A DNA stretch of 64,000 nt, taken from contig JAUCBJ010007345.1 in the NCBI GenBank assembly GCA_032718475.1, forward strand, positions 30,294 through 94,293. Reading direction: 5' to 3'. The position numbers and the translations under genes are program-made. How positions within the stretch are numbered: the stretch's first letter is position 1; each line of letters opens with the position of its first letter. Source of the stretch: Nemertoderma westbladi. Lineage: Eukaryota; Xenacoelomorpha; Nemertodermatida; Nemertodermatidae. The notes beneath the pieces were generated by a model that was not told the DNA's origin, did not search any database, and saw nothing but the letters and a program-made list of their open reading frames with translations. Shown here piece after piece: positions 20,521 through 32,419 of the stretch.

Positions 20521-21045
20521 TCAGTCAATTCGTATAAAATGAACTGTCAATATTGAATTTCCATAATGAAAGCGCAACAGATCACCCGAATCCCCAACCA
20601 ATTTAGCCCGTATATAGCTTAAATTAGATGTTACTTTAAGTTTTTTATAATATATTTGTTCGACTTCTCTAGTAGTGACTTCACCGTATTCCCCTTCTAA
20701 TGGTATGGTGCGCAACAGCTGATATTCGCTATTGTCCACAAATTGAGATTCAACACAATTAAGGTGAATATTTATGTTAGGGTCTAGTATCTCGACTGCG
20801 TCAGGATGTTTATGGCACTGGTACTTATTATTCCGTGGATTAATTCTAATTAAATTATAATCTCCAGCGTCGGTTTTTACACACTTGAAACCTAATTTAT
20901 CAATATCGTGCTCTATTAATCCTAGGTAACCACCCAAACGTTTGCTGACGAATATTTCCCATTGTTTTCCTCTAAAATGAATAGTTATATCACCTAACCT
21001 CGCTCTATTATCAACTATATTAATTTGAGCTTTAATAATGCTAGT
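20521..21045 (-). pseudogene. Penton-like protein C-terminal part, copy M-B
   Basis: The frame is open from the left edge of homology at ~21045 (IIKAQINIVDNRARL) through RGKQWEIFVSKRLGGYLGLIEHD and DPNINIHLNCVESQFVDN to LLRFHYGNSILTVHFIRID and a TGA at 20521-20523. This is the better preserved of the two copies for this half. The N-terminal LPSN region is absent because homology stops near 21045, where an unrelated interspersed repeat begins. The copy is therefore 5'-truncated. Confidence 0.65.
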
Positions 21046-21049
21046 AGTA

Positions 21050-21245
21050 GGGTAAACAACTTAAATGAAACAGCGTCTGCCATAGTCTACCATGTTAAAG
21101 AATTTACCGAATGGCTCTTGCCCCACCTACTTACTATGACTACCATTGTTACCCCGCCCACTTACTATGGTTACCATTGTGCATATGTAACATATGTCAC
21201 CACTGTGTATATGTGACATATGTGGTATAAGGCCAGTCCACAGAC
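21050..21245 (+). repeat. Single arm of an interspersed foldback repeat
   Basis: The stretch shares AACAGC(G/A)TCTGCCATAGTCTAC, ATGTTAAAGA(A/C)TTTACCGAA and several CATATGT(A/G)ACATATGT blocks with 51745-51950. There the same sequence is one arm of an inverted repeat. It directly borders the truncated end of the minus-type Polinton here and lies upstream of M-C at the other site. It has no coding capacity. Confidence 0.6.
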
Positions 21246-21393
21246 AGAAGTAATTTAATTATATCGCTAAGCAACAAGTTGTGGGGTGAGCCGCAAAGTG
21301 AGTGTAAGGTTATAGTATTTATAATATTATTTTTAATTTGATTATTATACTTAAATCCATCACCCTTACTATTTTAAAATTTCTTCCACCACC

Positions 21394-21834
21394 TCACCCA
21401 TTTATCCCGCTATCCTCGCTATCTACATCCTCCACATTATTATGATTACCACCACCACCACCCAACATCTCCAACATTCCCATCAACATCTCAATCCTTT
21501 CTTCCATCGCCTTATCCCGCGCACACCTCTCAGCCTCCCTCGCTCTCCTATCCACCTCAGCCGCCATCTCCAACTCCCAATCTTCCCCCCATGCGCTCTT
21601 GTTTTTCTTCGCCCCTTCCTCCATATAATGCTTTTTTTCTATCACCTCCCACTCATTCCTAGGCTCTAAAAATCTCTCCACCCACGCTTCTTCTTTTTCT
21701 GTCAAATACATTGCTACCAGTATCATTTCGTTCTCATTATCATCTCCATCCTCCGCAATCTCATCATCCTTGATACTCTCATCATCCTCCACAATCTTAT
21801 CCTCCGCAGTCTCATCTTCTCTAACCACATCCAT
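21394..21834 (-). CDS. Acidic coiled-coil ORF of unknown function
   Basis: This is an intact 146-codon frame. Residues ~1-40 are very acidic (EDETAEDKIVEDDESIKDD). A middle region TEKEEAWVERFLEPRNEWEVIE has well-spaced aromatics, then comes a charged helix (AEVDRRAREAERCARDKAMEERIEMLMG) and a Gly/Asn-rich tail. The helix resembles a short coiled coil. I recognise no family. AT-rich DNA without other features surrounds it (21246-21393 and 21835-21981). The antisense frame is a shadow. Confidence 0.35.
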   Translation of the reverse strand: MDVVREDETAEDKIVEDDESIKDDEIAEDGDDNENEMILVAMYLTEKEEAWVERFLEPRNEWEVIEKKHYMEEGAKKNKSAWGEDWELEMAAEVDRRAREAERCARDKAMEERIEMLMGMLEMLGGGGGNHNNVEDVDSEDSGING

Positions 21835-21981
21835 GTATAATAAATAATATGCATAATAATATTAATAACTAACGCTTGTGGTTGTATGTACCACTATAAA
21901 CTATACATAAGATATAATTGCATAATTAACTGCATAGATAATAAACCTAGGTAAAAAGTCTTATATATATAGGACTAAAGT

Positions 21982-22859
21982 CTATTTCGGCACTTTATTG
22001 GGCTCGACCCCGGATAACCATGTCTTTATACGCCACGTAGCCGCTGCCAGCATTTCTTCATATTTAATTTCTATCTCGTCACTCTCGGGTAGTTTAACAA
22101 ATCGGTACAGGACATCGCCCTCAAAGTGTGCATTAGTCACCTTCGCATCTCTGATCTCTTGGGTTTCCTTTTCTTTTAACCCTATCCATACCGGGGGGGG
22201 GACTTTTGGAGACGCACTTTATTTGATTGCTTGGTTCAAAGCCAAACCACATTTATTGCAAGTGAAATTCCGTTACTTTTCCTAAAATTTATTATTCTTT
22301 ATCTTAAAACAAAAATTAATTTTCATATTATTATTTATGACCATGAAAATGACACGTAAACTGACCTGTCTCTGAAATTGTCATATTATTGCTGAACTAT
22401 TGTAGGAGGGAAATTTAAAATTCAATCAATTTAATATAAATTTAAAATCAATTTAAACATAATTATAGGATATAAATATTATATTTGAGCATTAGTGTGT
22501 GGCATATTTGAAAAGAGGAATAAATTTTGTATCTAAAACTTTTTACTTTAAAGTAATATCATCACACCACACAAAGTTATATGCTTCCAAACTTTACGTC
22601 CCCAAAAGTCCCCCCCCCCCCCCCCCCGGTAGTTTGAGCGTCTAAAGTACCCCGGTATGGATAGGGTTAAGTCAGCAATATGCGCTTTGCAAGTGCCGAA
22701 GGATGTTAATAGGGCTGACTTTTTCTCCAGTTTGTTGGAGTTTATTTGCGGATAGTGGCTTGAAGGGAGTACAATAAAATCCCGAGACACAGCCTGGGAT
22801 TTAGTCACCGACCCCTTCAATGGGGTGGCCCAACTACGAATGAAAGGAGGTATCGACAT
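21982..22859 (-). pseudogene. Unrecognised gene split by a TTAA MITE
   Basis: On the minus strand an ORF starts at the ATG at 22859 (MSIPPFIRSWATPLKGSVTK) and reads to ADL, just before the MITE right end at 22670. Beyond the MITE left end at 22176, an open frame KEKETQEIRDAKVTNAHFEG ... TWRIKTWLSGVEPNKVPK runs to a TAG at 21982-21984. Both parts have similar composition and abut the insertion directly, so they were probably one gene before the MITE arrived. An ATT repeat adds a spurious hydrophobic N-terminus upstream of 22859. No known domain is visible. Confidence 0.4.
22180..22666. mobile_element. piggyBac-like MITE flanked by TTAA
   Basis: The inverted ends are CCCTATCCATACCGGGG and CCCCGGTATGGATAGGG, each next to TTAA (22176-22179 and 22667-22670). 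A CCC start and TTAA target duplications are hallmarks of piggyBac-type elements. Length is 487 bp with no transposase ORF. The left end continues into a G-run at 22193-22201. A C-run of ~18 bases lies near the right end at 22610-22627, so the inner ends also pair as homopolymers. The core is AT-rich. Confidence 0.85.
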
Positions 22860-23101
22860 TGTCACCTGTTGGTTGGTTATTCTACCCAACTCCACCTTAC
22901 TCTTGACAGGAAGTATAATAATAATAATAAATACTGGTAAATGCATGTATAATAAATAAATAAATAAATATATATAACATTTTAATGATATTTATTTCAA
23001 TCGATAATTCATTATACCCACAAATAATAATTTAACCGTTACCGTGACACCGACCAGAAACATGGTCTATTTATATAATAAAGTTTCTACCACTCAAAGA
23101 T

Positions 23102-23560
23102 TCACACTGAATGTTTATTCTTCTTTATTTGAAGTTGCCCATTAGTCTCGATTTCATTGAAAATGTCTTCACCATCATCCGTATCATTGACGATGTCCTC
23201 TTCAAAGTCGCAGATATCTTCATACGCATAGCTATGTGTTTTATTCACGATGAGATAAATTTTTCGCTTAAGCGCTTGTTCTTTCATGGCTTGAGGTGTT
23301 TTCATCTTCATCAGAGCGCTCACACCCCCAACAAGGGTATCAATATCCTTATAATCATTCTTTTTTACAGCGCTGTCTACCCGTTCATTTTCTGCAATCG
23401 CGGGCAACCAGATTTTTTTCTCATCCATTTCTTAGCAGTGACTTTTACTGCTTCGTACGTCTTCAGCTGACTAGCGTTGTTCGGCATTTCCACTTTCATT
23501 AGATCCTCGTCCGCTAATTCATCAAACGCAGCCTGTTAGCGTATTCAATTCCGCTAGCCA
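23102..23560 (-). pseudogene. Unrecognised ORF with a frame change
   Basis: From about 23560 leftward the frame reads AAFDELADEDLMKVEMPNNA and then TYEAVKVTAKKWMRKK. Homology-like composition continues from ~23428 in another frame (DEKKIWLPAIAENERVDSAV, GGVSALMKMKTPQAMKEQAL, an acidic tail) to 23102. The start is not visible and the frame change is near 23425. The mix of acidic stretches and a basic TAKKWMRKK helix could suit a DNA-binding protein, but no family is recognised. 22860-23101 shows no gene. Confidence 0.3.
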
Positions 23561-23570
23561 GCCCCACAAA

Positions 23571-24195
23571 GTAGGCTTTAAGCAATATTGGGAGCACGAG
23601 GTTGATTACCAATCAACCTCGTGTCACCCCAATAAACGGGGACAACAGGCCCCAGGGGAACACACACACAGCTGGGGTCAGAGGTTACACCTCCGGGAGA
23701 GAGAGAATAACAGCAGTGGAGGGGAAACACTCCCAGAGAGATGGGAGGCGAGAAGTGAGTTATTAGCCAATGGGGGGAAAGCATCGACTGAGTAATGTAA
23801 TGCAGCCAACGGTGCAATATATATTATCATTTGTTGCGCCAATTCATTCACTTCAGTAAGTCAGTTAGTTAGGACAGTACCAGAACTCTAATCACCATCT
23901 CCACCTACTGTCAGCAATATTAAGCCATTTTAGCGGTACACTTCAGAAACATTCACTTTAACTGTGCTATATCTTATCTGATTATATCATACCCTTATGT
24001 TTATATACATCGATCAATCAACAACCAGAACTCTTTTCACATACACACACGGTGGGGACGCGTAGATTAGACACCGGATAAATCGGGATTCTCGGATCCC
24101 GTCACAGTGATTAGAGCCAACAACTGCCCTGAGTAATTAGATCCGAGCAGCTGCCCTAGTAATTAGAACCCAAACACTAGCTGACAGTCAAAGCA
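23571..24195 (+). other. Leader region of the Pao-type element
   Basis: No long ORF fits the coding style of the downstream gene. A perfect hairpin CGAGGTTGATT/AATCAACCTCG lies near 23599-23625. TATATATTATC near 23818 is followed by a CATTCACTTCAGT-like initiator. A GTGATTAGAGCC/GTAATTAGA motif repeats at 24107-24180 just before the first ATG. The element's 5' LTR may be here, but the 3' copy is missing, so its ends cannot be set. Confidence 0.3.
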
Positions 24196-27153
24196 ATGAG
24201 TCGAGAAGGAGAAACGACACCGCCGCGGACCCCGGACGATGATAAAGACCTAAAGATCCGCGAGGCCGCAACGCGACGGTACCGACCCACAACGCCGGAC
24301 CCATCGGTAACGGGCGATCCGGCAATCCAAGATGAGGGGGGCCGTCTACAACTAGAAGACAAGTCGGGAGAGGAGAAAGACGAGTCGACACAGAGCAACG
24401 GTCGATGTGCCAAAGTCACCGGCCAGCCACAGGCAGAGGGCGACGGACGGCCCACCAGAACGGCGACGGTGGGGCCGCCGGTACGACGCCGGACACGGAT
24501 GGATAGAGGAGACGTCGGCGACAAAGACGTCGGGGTCAGCAACCGGCTCCGACGGGCCTACGCCGCAACCTGGAAACAGCTAAGAGAAGCCAAAGGAAGG
24601 GCCAGGATAGACGAGATGAAGTTAAAGAAGCGGCTAGGTGTGTCGAACAAACATTTTGATTACTTAGTGCGCTTTGGGCAGGGAGAGCTAGCCGACGAGA
24701 GAGCGAGAGGGGTTGCCAGCGAACTGTTTGAACTATGGGAATGTAGGGGTATGAAACCTAGCGTAGTGTACGTAGGGCCATACTTAGTCGATGCCCGGGG
24801 AGTAAAATTGGTGGGTTGGAGGAGACCACACGAGGGCGAATCTGAGGTTAACCCCGAGGATTCGGTCTCGTCGGTTGGAGAAAGTTCCGGGAGGCGGGGG
24901 AAAACTAGTAGGACGGGAAGGCGGAGGGAGTCCGTAGTAATCGATAAGTCCACTACATCCTCAACAAAAGGAAAACGGGTGCGAGAAATAGATCTGGCAT
25001 GCCAACTCGATCTGGCGGTGCTAGACCAGAGAGAATTAGAGAGACAATTAGAGGAAGAGAGTGCATTAATAGAGAAGGAGAAAGAACTGGTTAGAAAGAA
25101 TAGAGAGAGGGCCGAGAAGGCCGCAAGAAGCTTTAATATGTTTTGAATGTGAGGAAATAGGGAGGATGGAAAGAAAGGAGCGAGAAGAGCATGAGGATGC
25201 GAGAGAGGCAGGACGTAAGGAGCGTGAGATGGCGAGGGAAGTGAGACGGATGGAGAGAGTTGCGAGAGAGGCGGAATTAGCTGATCAGAGTGCGCGGGAG
25301 GATCTGGAGAGAGAGGCAACGGGGAAGCGTGTGCGGGATGATTTACATGCCCGCCTAAGGGGGCTTATTCAATATCAAGCCAAACAGAAGCGCCGACTGG
25401 AACTGGCGCAGATGGGGCTATCAGAGAGCGAGACTGGCTCGAGTATTTACGAGGAGCCAGGAGTTAGGGGAACATTTATTAATACTCCACTTACAGGGAC
25501 CGCACGACAGACCCAAGACTGGTGTGACCATGCGGGCGGGGGGGGGGGGGGGGGGGGCTAATAATAATACAGTAGATAACGTTAATATTAATAGTACCGT
25601 ATTGGATAATTCTAACCAAACTTTTATTGCAGGAAATATTTTACCTAGTAGTAGTAATTTAAATTTAAATATAAATAATTCAAATAATCCGAATAGTCCT
25701 AATTCAAATAATCTAAATCTGAATTTACAAAATAATTCAAATAATGTAATCACGGAAGATAAATCAAATAATTTAAATCTAAATCCGAATTTACAAAATA
25801 ATTCAAATAATCTTATTTCAAACAAACAAAATAATACCATCTCTGATTTGGGTGTGCAAAATAATTTAATTGAATTGGAAGATTTAATTGATTTAACAGA
25901 CGGTGTTAATAGTGGTGCTATTAATGTGAGCGTGGCGGACGCGCAGCGCATAGCCCGGCGAATGAGGGCCTGGTAGGCCGCGTAGTTAGTAGGCCGGAAG
26001 TGGCGGGGTTGAGCCAACCCGAAGGGGGCCTGGTAGGTCGTACAGTTGGTAGGCCGGAAGTTGTGGGGTTGAGCCAACCCGAAGGGGGCCTGGTAGGCCA
26101 CCTAGTTAGTAGGCAGGAAGTGGCGGGGTTGAGCCAACCCAAAAGGGGCCTCGTAGGCCATGTAGGTAGTAGGCAGGATGTGGCGGGGTTGAGTCAACCC
26201 GAGGGGGGCCTGGTAGGCCACGCAGTAGTAGAGAGAGAGGCGGGGGTGAATAGACCCAGCCGCAATAGAGATAGTGCGTCGACTCGAGAGGAGTGTAGAA
26301 GTGAAGTAAGAGGTAATGGAGTGATAGGTGGCGAGTGGGGGGGGGGGGGGGGGGCTACAGGAGCCACACAACAAGAAGTTAGCGGCAAGAGGGGGCCGAA
26401 TTAGGTAAACCGCAACACCCGGCGACGGGGAGTAATATGGGGATTGCGAGTATCCCCAGTGGTGCACGATCGAGCAGAGAGAGACAGGTTGACGTCGCGA
26501 GAGGGCGGACGAAGCGTCGAGCCCGATCAGAAGAGGGAAGAAGAACAGTGGAGTTTAACCGGGAGGTCGACGGGAGATCTCACGAGCGGGAATACTACAC
26601 TGGAGAGAGAAGAAGAGAAGAAAGTAGAAGAAGTGTCGTTGCGAACGACAGGAGAGCGAGGACGGATAGCGAGCCGTCGGTAGTCGAGGTGGAAATGGAG
26701 AGTCAGTGGGGTCGAACTTCGGGAGATTGCCGTCGTCCCGGAGAAACGCGACCTGACGAGGCGCACTACACGCCGATATAGGGGTACGCGATGTACCAAT
26801 ACAAGGACGAGAACAGTAGAGGGGGTCGAAGAGAAACTTCCTGGCGGGATCTACCTACCGATCGAGAATACGGTAGCCGCGAGGAGGACTATTCGAAAAG
26901 ATTAAGCTTCGATCCCGAGCGACACATACAGACTGCAGGACATACTGTAGGCCTTACTGTACATACTGTAGGCCTTACTGTACATACTATGGGCCATGCT
27001 GGGAGAGATAATGTAGGCGATAGGATAGCGCGGACGACGGGATTAAACCCGGAAGTCGTGGAGTACATACCGGCAGGTAGGCCAGAAGTTGATAGGCCTA
27101 TACCGGTACCAGCACAGCAGTATGACTACAGCATGCAAGGACATAACATATAG
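24196..27153 (+). pseudogene. Pao-type element, long N-terminal gag region (broken)
   Basis: GC-rich coding sequence starts at the ATG at 24196 (MSREGETTPPRTPDDDKDLK). It passes through a charged coiled-coil region (25000-25330, RELERQLEEESALIEKEKEL and MAREVRRMERVAREAE), an Asn/Leu low-complexity part (25560-25970), a 60-bp repeat and Arg-rich segments up to 27153. Reading frames change at or near three poly-G tracts (25538-25557, 26337-26354 and one at 27234), with further stops at 25144 and near 26780. This region precedes the recognisable Pao gag core and has the same codon style, so it is most likely a greatly extended first ORF. The function of the extension is unknown. Confidence 0.45.
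25976..26230 (+). repeat. 60-bp minisatellite encoding a 20-residue repeat
   Basis: Four to five units of 60 bp (landmark GGGGTTGAGCCAACCC, then GGGGGCCT(G/C)GTAGG) lie in tandem. Since 60 is divisible by three, the repeat keeps one plus-strand frame, encoding AGLSQPEGGLVGR-like units. The units differ by substitutions. It sits inside the gag-like region. Confidence 0.8.
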
Positions 27154-27186
27154 CCAGGGGAGGGGGGGATTATTGCGGATAGGTGC

Positions 27187-30100
27187 ATGGGCCCCAATAT
27201 ATTAACATCAACCCCAGTACCAAACATACCGGTGGGGGGGGGGGGGGGGCAGGGTGACATTCCCCCATCACAATATCAACAATATACCCCAGTAGGAGCA
27301 AGAACAACAGACCCCTTGGACGAGAATAGATCATGCGACAACGAAATATGGAGGGGGCCGCTACCCCCACTGATATATCCGACGCAAAGGAAGACAGCAA
27401 ATAGGATGAACGGACCGCACCCAACAGGAGAAATTATACAGCATCCATCGAATCCATTGGAGGCACAAGCAATGGGAATGGCTACATTAATCGATGCCTT
27501 AAAAACCAGGATCGAGCTACCACCCGTGGAACCATTCAAATTCGATGGAAGTAGGCCGGAAGAATACCTACAGTTTTGGCGAATGTATAGTAATGAAATA
27601 TTAACAAAGAATTTGACGCAGGCGGAGTGCCTAAAGTATCTACAAGTGTATACAGGAGGCCCAGCATACGACATCGTGAGGCAATACCAGGGCATCGAGG
27701 GCAGCTTTACGACAGCATGGCGGGCGCTAGACAGGGAATACAGGCACCCGGCCAAGATCATCCGGCAAACCCTGAGAGGCATAACATCGGGTGGCCTACA
27801 GGATAACCCCGTTAGCATAAAGACATTCGCTAACAATGTCGAAAAGGCGCTAATCGTGCTAAAGACACTGGACGCGCCATACGAACTCAACGCGTCTAAC
27901 AACATCACTACGATAGTGCAGGCACTACCGATTTGGCTGCGCAATAAGTGGAGAAAAATTGCTTTCACCACTCGAGATAAGAAGGGCGCGGAACCGGGTT
28001 TAGAAGAGATGTCGAGCTTCTTAAACTATGAAGCTGAACTAATAACAGATCCAGTCTATAGTGAGGATAGCCTGGGAAAGGGACCAAGGACCGATTACCA
28101 CAGGCCGAAACCAGAGAACAACGCGTCGAATGCATTGCCAAAGCTCAGAGAGTTACTGCCGTACGCAGCGACGCAGGGGACTTCTAGTCCACAAGTAGCC
28201 GGGGGTAAGACCACATCATGGAGTGGACAGGGGAAAAATAACAACACAAATAAACATAACTCCAGCACGCCCAGTAGGCCGAACCCAAACAATAAGAATA
28301 GTAGGGACTTTGGTACAAATATAAGTGCGATATGCAACGCACTTTATAAGGATGGCTACAACCCAAAGAGCAAATGCCAATTACATACAAATGCACTTCA
28401 TCAGACCATGAACTGCAGGTACTGGCAGGCGCTACCCAGAGAAGATCAGGTAGAATACGTGAGGAGAAATAAAATCTGTTCGCGATGTGTGATGAGTGGA
28501 CATAGGGCTAACCAATGCAAGGAAACGCCAATCAAGTTCGGTCAAAATAAAGGTCAGACAATGGCAACAAGCACCGTGGGAGCAAAGAAGAGAGGAACGG
28601 TACTACTTGGGGTAGTACCAGTGCGAGTGATCGGAGAAGGCAATCGATCAGTGACCACACTGATGCTGGTCGACAGTGGTGCAGCCTTCACCTAAGTTGA
28701 GGATTGGGTGGCCGAAGAGATAGGATTGAGAACGAGGCCAAGTAGAATGGCGGTAACAACCATCTCTAGCAAAGATGAGGTACTGGAGATGAGGACCGGA
28801 CGGTGCGCGATAGCAGCGGTGGCACCGGGATGCGACTATGGGGCGACCATCGACCCCATCCAGGTGATAGAGTCGATAAATATCAATGCCAGGCGGCCAA
28901 CCAACATCGAGGTCAAACAATATAGATTCCTGGACAGTATCGACTTCTCAATCCCAGAGGTGGACGTTAGGAAGGTATCCATCATAGTAGGAATGGACTG
29001 CCCAACGGCCCACGAGAGAATGCAAACGGTCTTTGGCGAAGACAGGCAGTGTGACCCGGTGGCGATATTAACACCATTCGGGTAGACGCTGATTGGCCCA
29101 ATTAAGAGTAAAATACCATTTAGGATGTTGGAGACATCAGGCTGCATGTTCGCGGAAACTATGCGAGAGATGGAGGATGAGGGCTGAGGAGCAGCTCAGG
29201 AGACTGCTCAGGCAGGATTTTGAGGGATTAAAAGAGACCGGGGTTGGAACCTCGGTAGAAGACAAGCAGGCTCTACAGAGCGTAAAGGAGTCGATGACAT
29301 GCGACGAGGGGCGGTATACCATAGGGATGGTATGGTAGCTACCGAAGCTACCGCTACCCGACAATAGAGGGATGGTACTCACGAGGCTTCGTAAGTTGAA
29401 GCAGACACTAAAACGGAGCACCGAGAAGAATGAGTACATCCACGTATATACGTATCCACGCATACAAGGATGGGCCGTAGAACTACCGGTCGACGAACCA
29501 AACACGGACAGGACCTATTACCTGCCACTCCACGTGGCTCTAGACCCGAAGAAAGGTAAACTGCTGATGGTAGTTGATGCATCAGCTAAAACCAACGGCA
29601 AATGCCTAAACGATTATCTGCTGGAGGGTCCCAACATCTACAACTCAGGGATCGAGGTCCTACTTAGATTCAGGAATGGGAAACACGCCTTCACCTGTGA
29701 GATAGAAGGCATGTTCAACCAAGTCCGTGTGACGGAAGAGGATAGCGACAGCCAACACTTCTTATGGTACAACGGCGATGAGGAACCGTCGACAATACCG
29801 ATGTACAAGATGATAGTACAGAATATGGGAGTCAAGTCGTCTTTGTTCACGACGACTATGGCTGTAAGAGACATAGTAAAGGGAAGGGAAGATAAATACA
29901 GCGCTAGGGCCGTCGATATGATTCAACGCGGCTTCTATGTAGACGACGGTATGGAGTCTGGAAACACGGTTAAGGAATTACTGGATACAGGGCGCGAGGT
30001 TTGCGACATCCTTAAGGGATCCGGCTTTAACCTAACCAAATTCCAATCCAGATCAGAGGAATTTATCAAGGCCATAAAGGATGAGAGACCAGAATTGACC

Positions 30101-32092
30101 ATGGATAATCCCACGACAGCTAAGGGACAGGACATGGCGACCAAGCAAATAGAGTCCCAACAGAAGGCACTGGGGATCGTGTGGAACAGAGAGACAGATG
30201 AGCTGAAGTACCAATTAAGCCAGGAGGGCGCAGACATCCACACGAAAAGGGGCTATGTGTCGTACATAGCAAGGATATACGATCCCCTAGGCCTAGCATC
30301 CCCATTATTAGTCACGGGGAAACAGATACTCAAGAGAGTATACAAACTAAAGGATGAGTGGGATGCAGGGATACCAGAGGAGATCAGCAAGCAGTGGTGT
30401 AAATGGACAGAGAGTTTAGAGCAGATGGGAACATACAGCATGCCACGAGTGTATTTCCCAGGGGAACATGACGAATCTGGATCTACATATGTTCTCCAAT
30501 GCGTCGTTAGAGGCATACGGAGTAGCACTCTACTTAGTACAACGAGAGGGGGTTGACAAGCCCAGACTTGCCTTCAGCAAGGCGAAGTCGATGCTACCAG
30601 ATTCAGCATCGGTCCCAAAACTCGAATTGACAGCTGCGAGGCTAGGAGTTAGGGCCACAGCCTACTTAATGGACGCTATTCCCAACATAGTGGAGACACA
30701 CTACTGGACGGTTTCCATGGTAGTGCTTGGTTGGCTACATAACGAAAGGACAAGATACCCTATATTCATCGCAAATAGGGTGGACGAAATAAGGGCGACC
30801 ACAGAACTGGAAAGGTGGCACTACTGCCCAACGGACGAGAACCCAGCGGACTTGTTATTGAGGGGCATGGCACGCCACACTTTCTTGAAGAAGGAAGTAT
30901 TGTGGCAACACGGGCCACAGTTTCTGAACAATAAGGAGGCCTGGCCGCCGATGAGAAAGGTGGACCCGGGCTCAGGAGAAGTAGCGTTAGAGGAAGAAGA
31001 GGGAGATTCAGAGGGGGAAGATATATATAGCCAAATGGTGAGGGAGATAAGGGACGTGCAACCAAAACCGGGAGAATTGTGCGACAACCCGACGGATAAA
31101 CTCCTTAGTTACAGCTCTAGTTGGTACAAGACCAAGAAATTAGTGGCGTACTGTAGAGCCTTCGGGGATTTCCTCAAGGGAGTCAGCAAGGACGTAAAAT
31201 TTAGAACAACCATCGATCTGGAGGGAGCGGCCAAAGCAGTCATCCACTACGAGTAGAGAAAGAACTACAGCAACGAGATGGAACGCGTCGGTAAACAACT
31301 GCATCTCCGATGGGACAGCGAGCTGATAGTGCTGCACCACAACTTAATGATGACGGGATTCTAGTAATGAACTCTAGGGTATTGAACAACAACAGTATTG
31401 TAATATCGCCAAAGCCCATCATCATACCTACTGGATCGCCGATAGTCCACCAGATTATATGGGACTCCCACAAGTTGATATTGCACGGGGACACCAACCG
31501 AACCCTCACGGAGATACGGAGGACCTTTTGGGTCAAACAGTTGAGGAAGAAGGTAAAGGCGGTAGTGGGGCAGTGCCAGACCTGCCGACGAGAGAAGGAG
31601 CGAGCCATACAGGAGATGGCACCACTACCGGCGAGTAGGGTAAGACAACATGACCCGCCATTTACGCATTGCGGTATGGATATGTTCGGGCCAATAAAGA
31701 TTAAGGTGATGCGACACACGGAGAAACGCTACGGTATTATATTCGTGTGTAACAACACGCGGGCTGTAGGGATAGAACTCGCCCAAGATGCAACCGCATC
31801 AGCATTCATTAATGCTCTAGAAAGGTTTAGAGACCACAATGGTGGGACGATCGCAGTAATATATTCTGACAGCGGGACCAACTTTGTGGGGGTGCAGAAC
31901 GAGATGGCAGAGGCCTTGGATATCCTGGAAGGGGAGGAAGTCAGGGCAGCCATGAGAAGGCGTCAGGTAAAGTGGGAAAGGAGGACGCCGTATGCTCCGC
32001 ATACCCTAGGATGCGTCGAGAGACTCGTGGGTAGTTCGAAGCGTCTGATGACGAATGACGTAGGCCAGAATGTGGATTATGAAATAGAGTAA
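27187..32092 (+). pseudogene. Pao/BEL gag core, protease, RT, RNase H, integrase (broken)
   Basis: Domains follow in Pao order. Gag core: VEPFKFDGSRPEEYLQFWRM. A nucleocapsid-like Cys/His region: CQLHTNALHQTMNCRYW and CSRCVMSGHRANQC near 28380-28530. Aspartic protease: LMLVDSGAAFT at ~28665. RT: LLMVVDASAKTNGKCLNDYL and YVDD near 29937. RNase H: MFSNASLEAYG near 30487, with Asn for the usual Asp. Integrase: HGDTNRTLTEIRRTFW, CQTC, GMDMFG, YSDSGTNFVG and LGCVERLVGSSKR, to 32092. Lesions include TAA 28693-28695 inside the protease, TAG near 29083, TAG at 29336-29338, and frame changes near 29090, 30475 and 31260. The C-terminal integrase part is short. The element is a relic with no identifiable 3' LTR. 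32093-32419 is AT-rich and holds no gene. Confidence 0.85.
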
Positions 32093-32419
32093 TCCATTGG
32101 CAATAGTAAGTAGTAGCACAGTAGTAGGATTGAATTAAATTAAAATATTAAAAATAGAATAGGAAATTATAGAAAATTACAAATTATGGTAACAGTAGGA
32201 AAATTATTCTGGAACATAATTAAAGTAACGGACAAAATTGCAATCTAGGGTACAATTTGGTAGCTTCAGAATTTAAGTAGTAAAATTTAGGCTATAACTC
32301 AGAATTAAGTAAGGGATAGGCCATTGTCGAACTGTACAGACCATCCTAATCTTATCACTCATCTGTACTGCGACTTGGCAAGGCACCACCTTACAGGTGA
32401 GCGAGTGAGAGAGTTCGAA

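Noticed and set aside
23571-24195. 5' LTR of the Pao element with exact ends
   Set aside because: The matching 3' LTR is missing at the Polinton junction (33612) and no TGG-type primer-binding site is evident.
24660-26467. Long minus-strand ORFs opposite the gag-like region
   Set aside because: They are shadows of a GC-rich coding strand, with Ser/Pro/Leu-rich composition typical of antisense frames.
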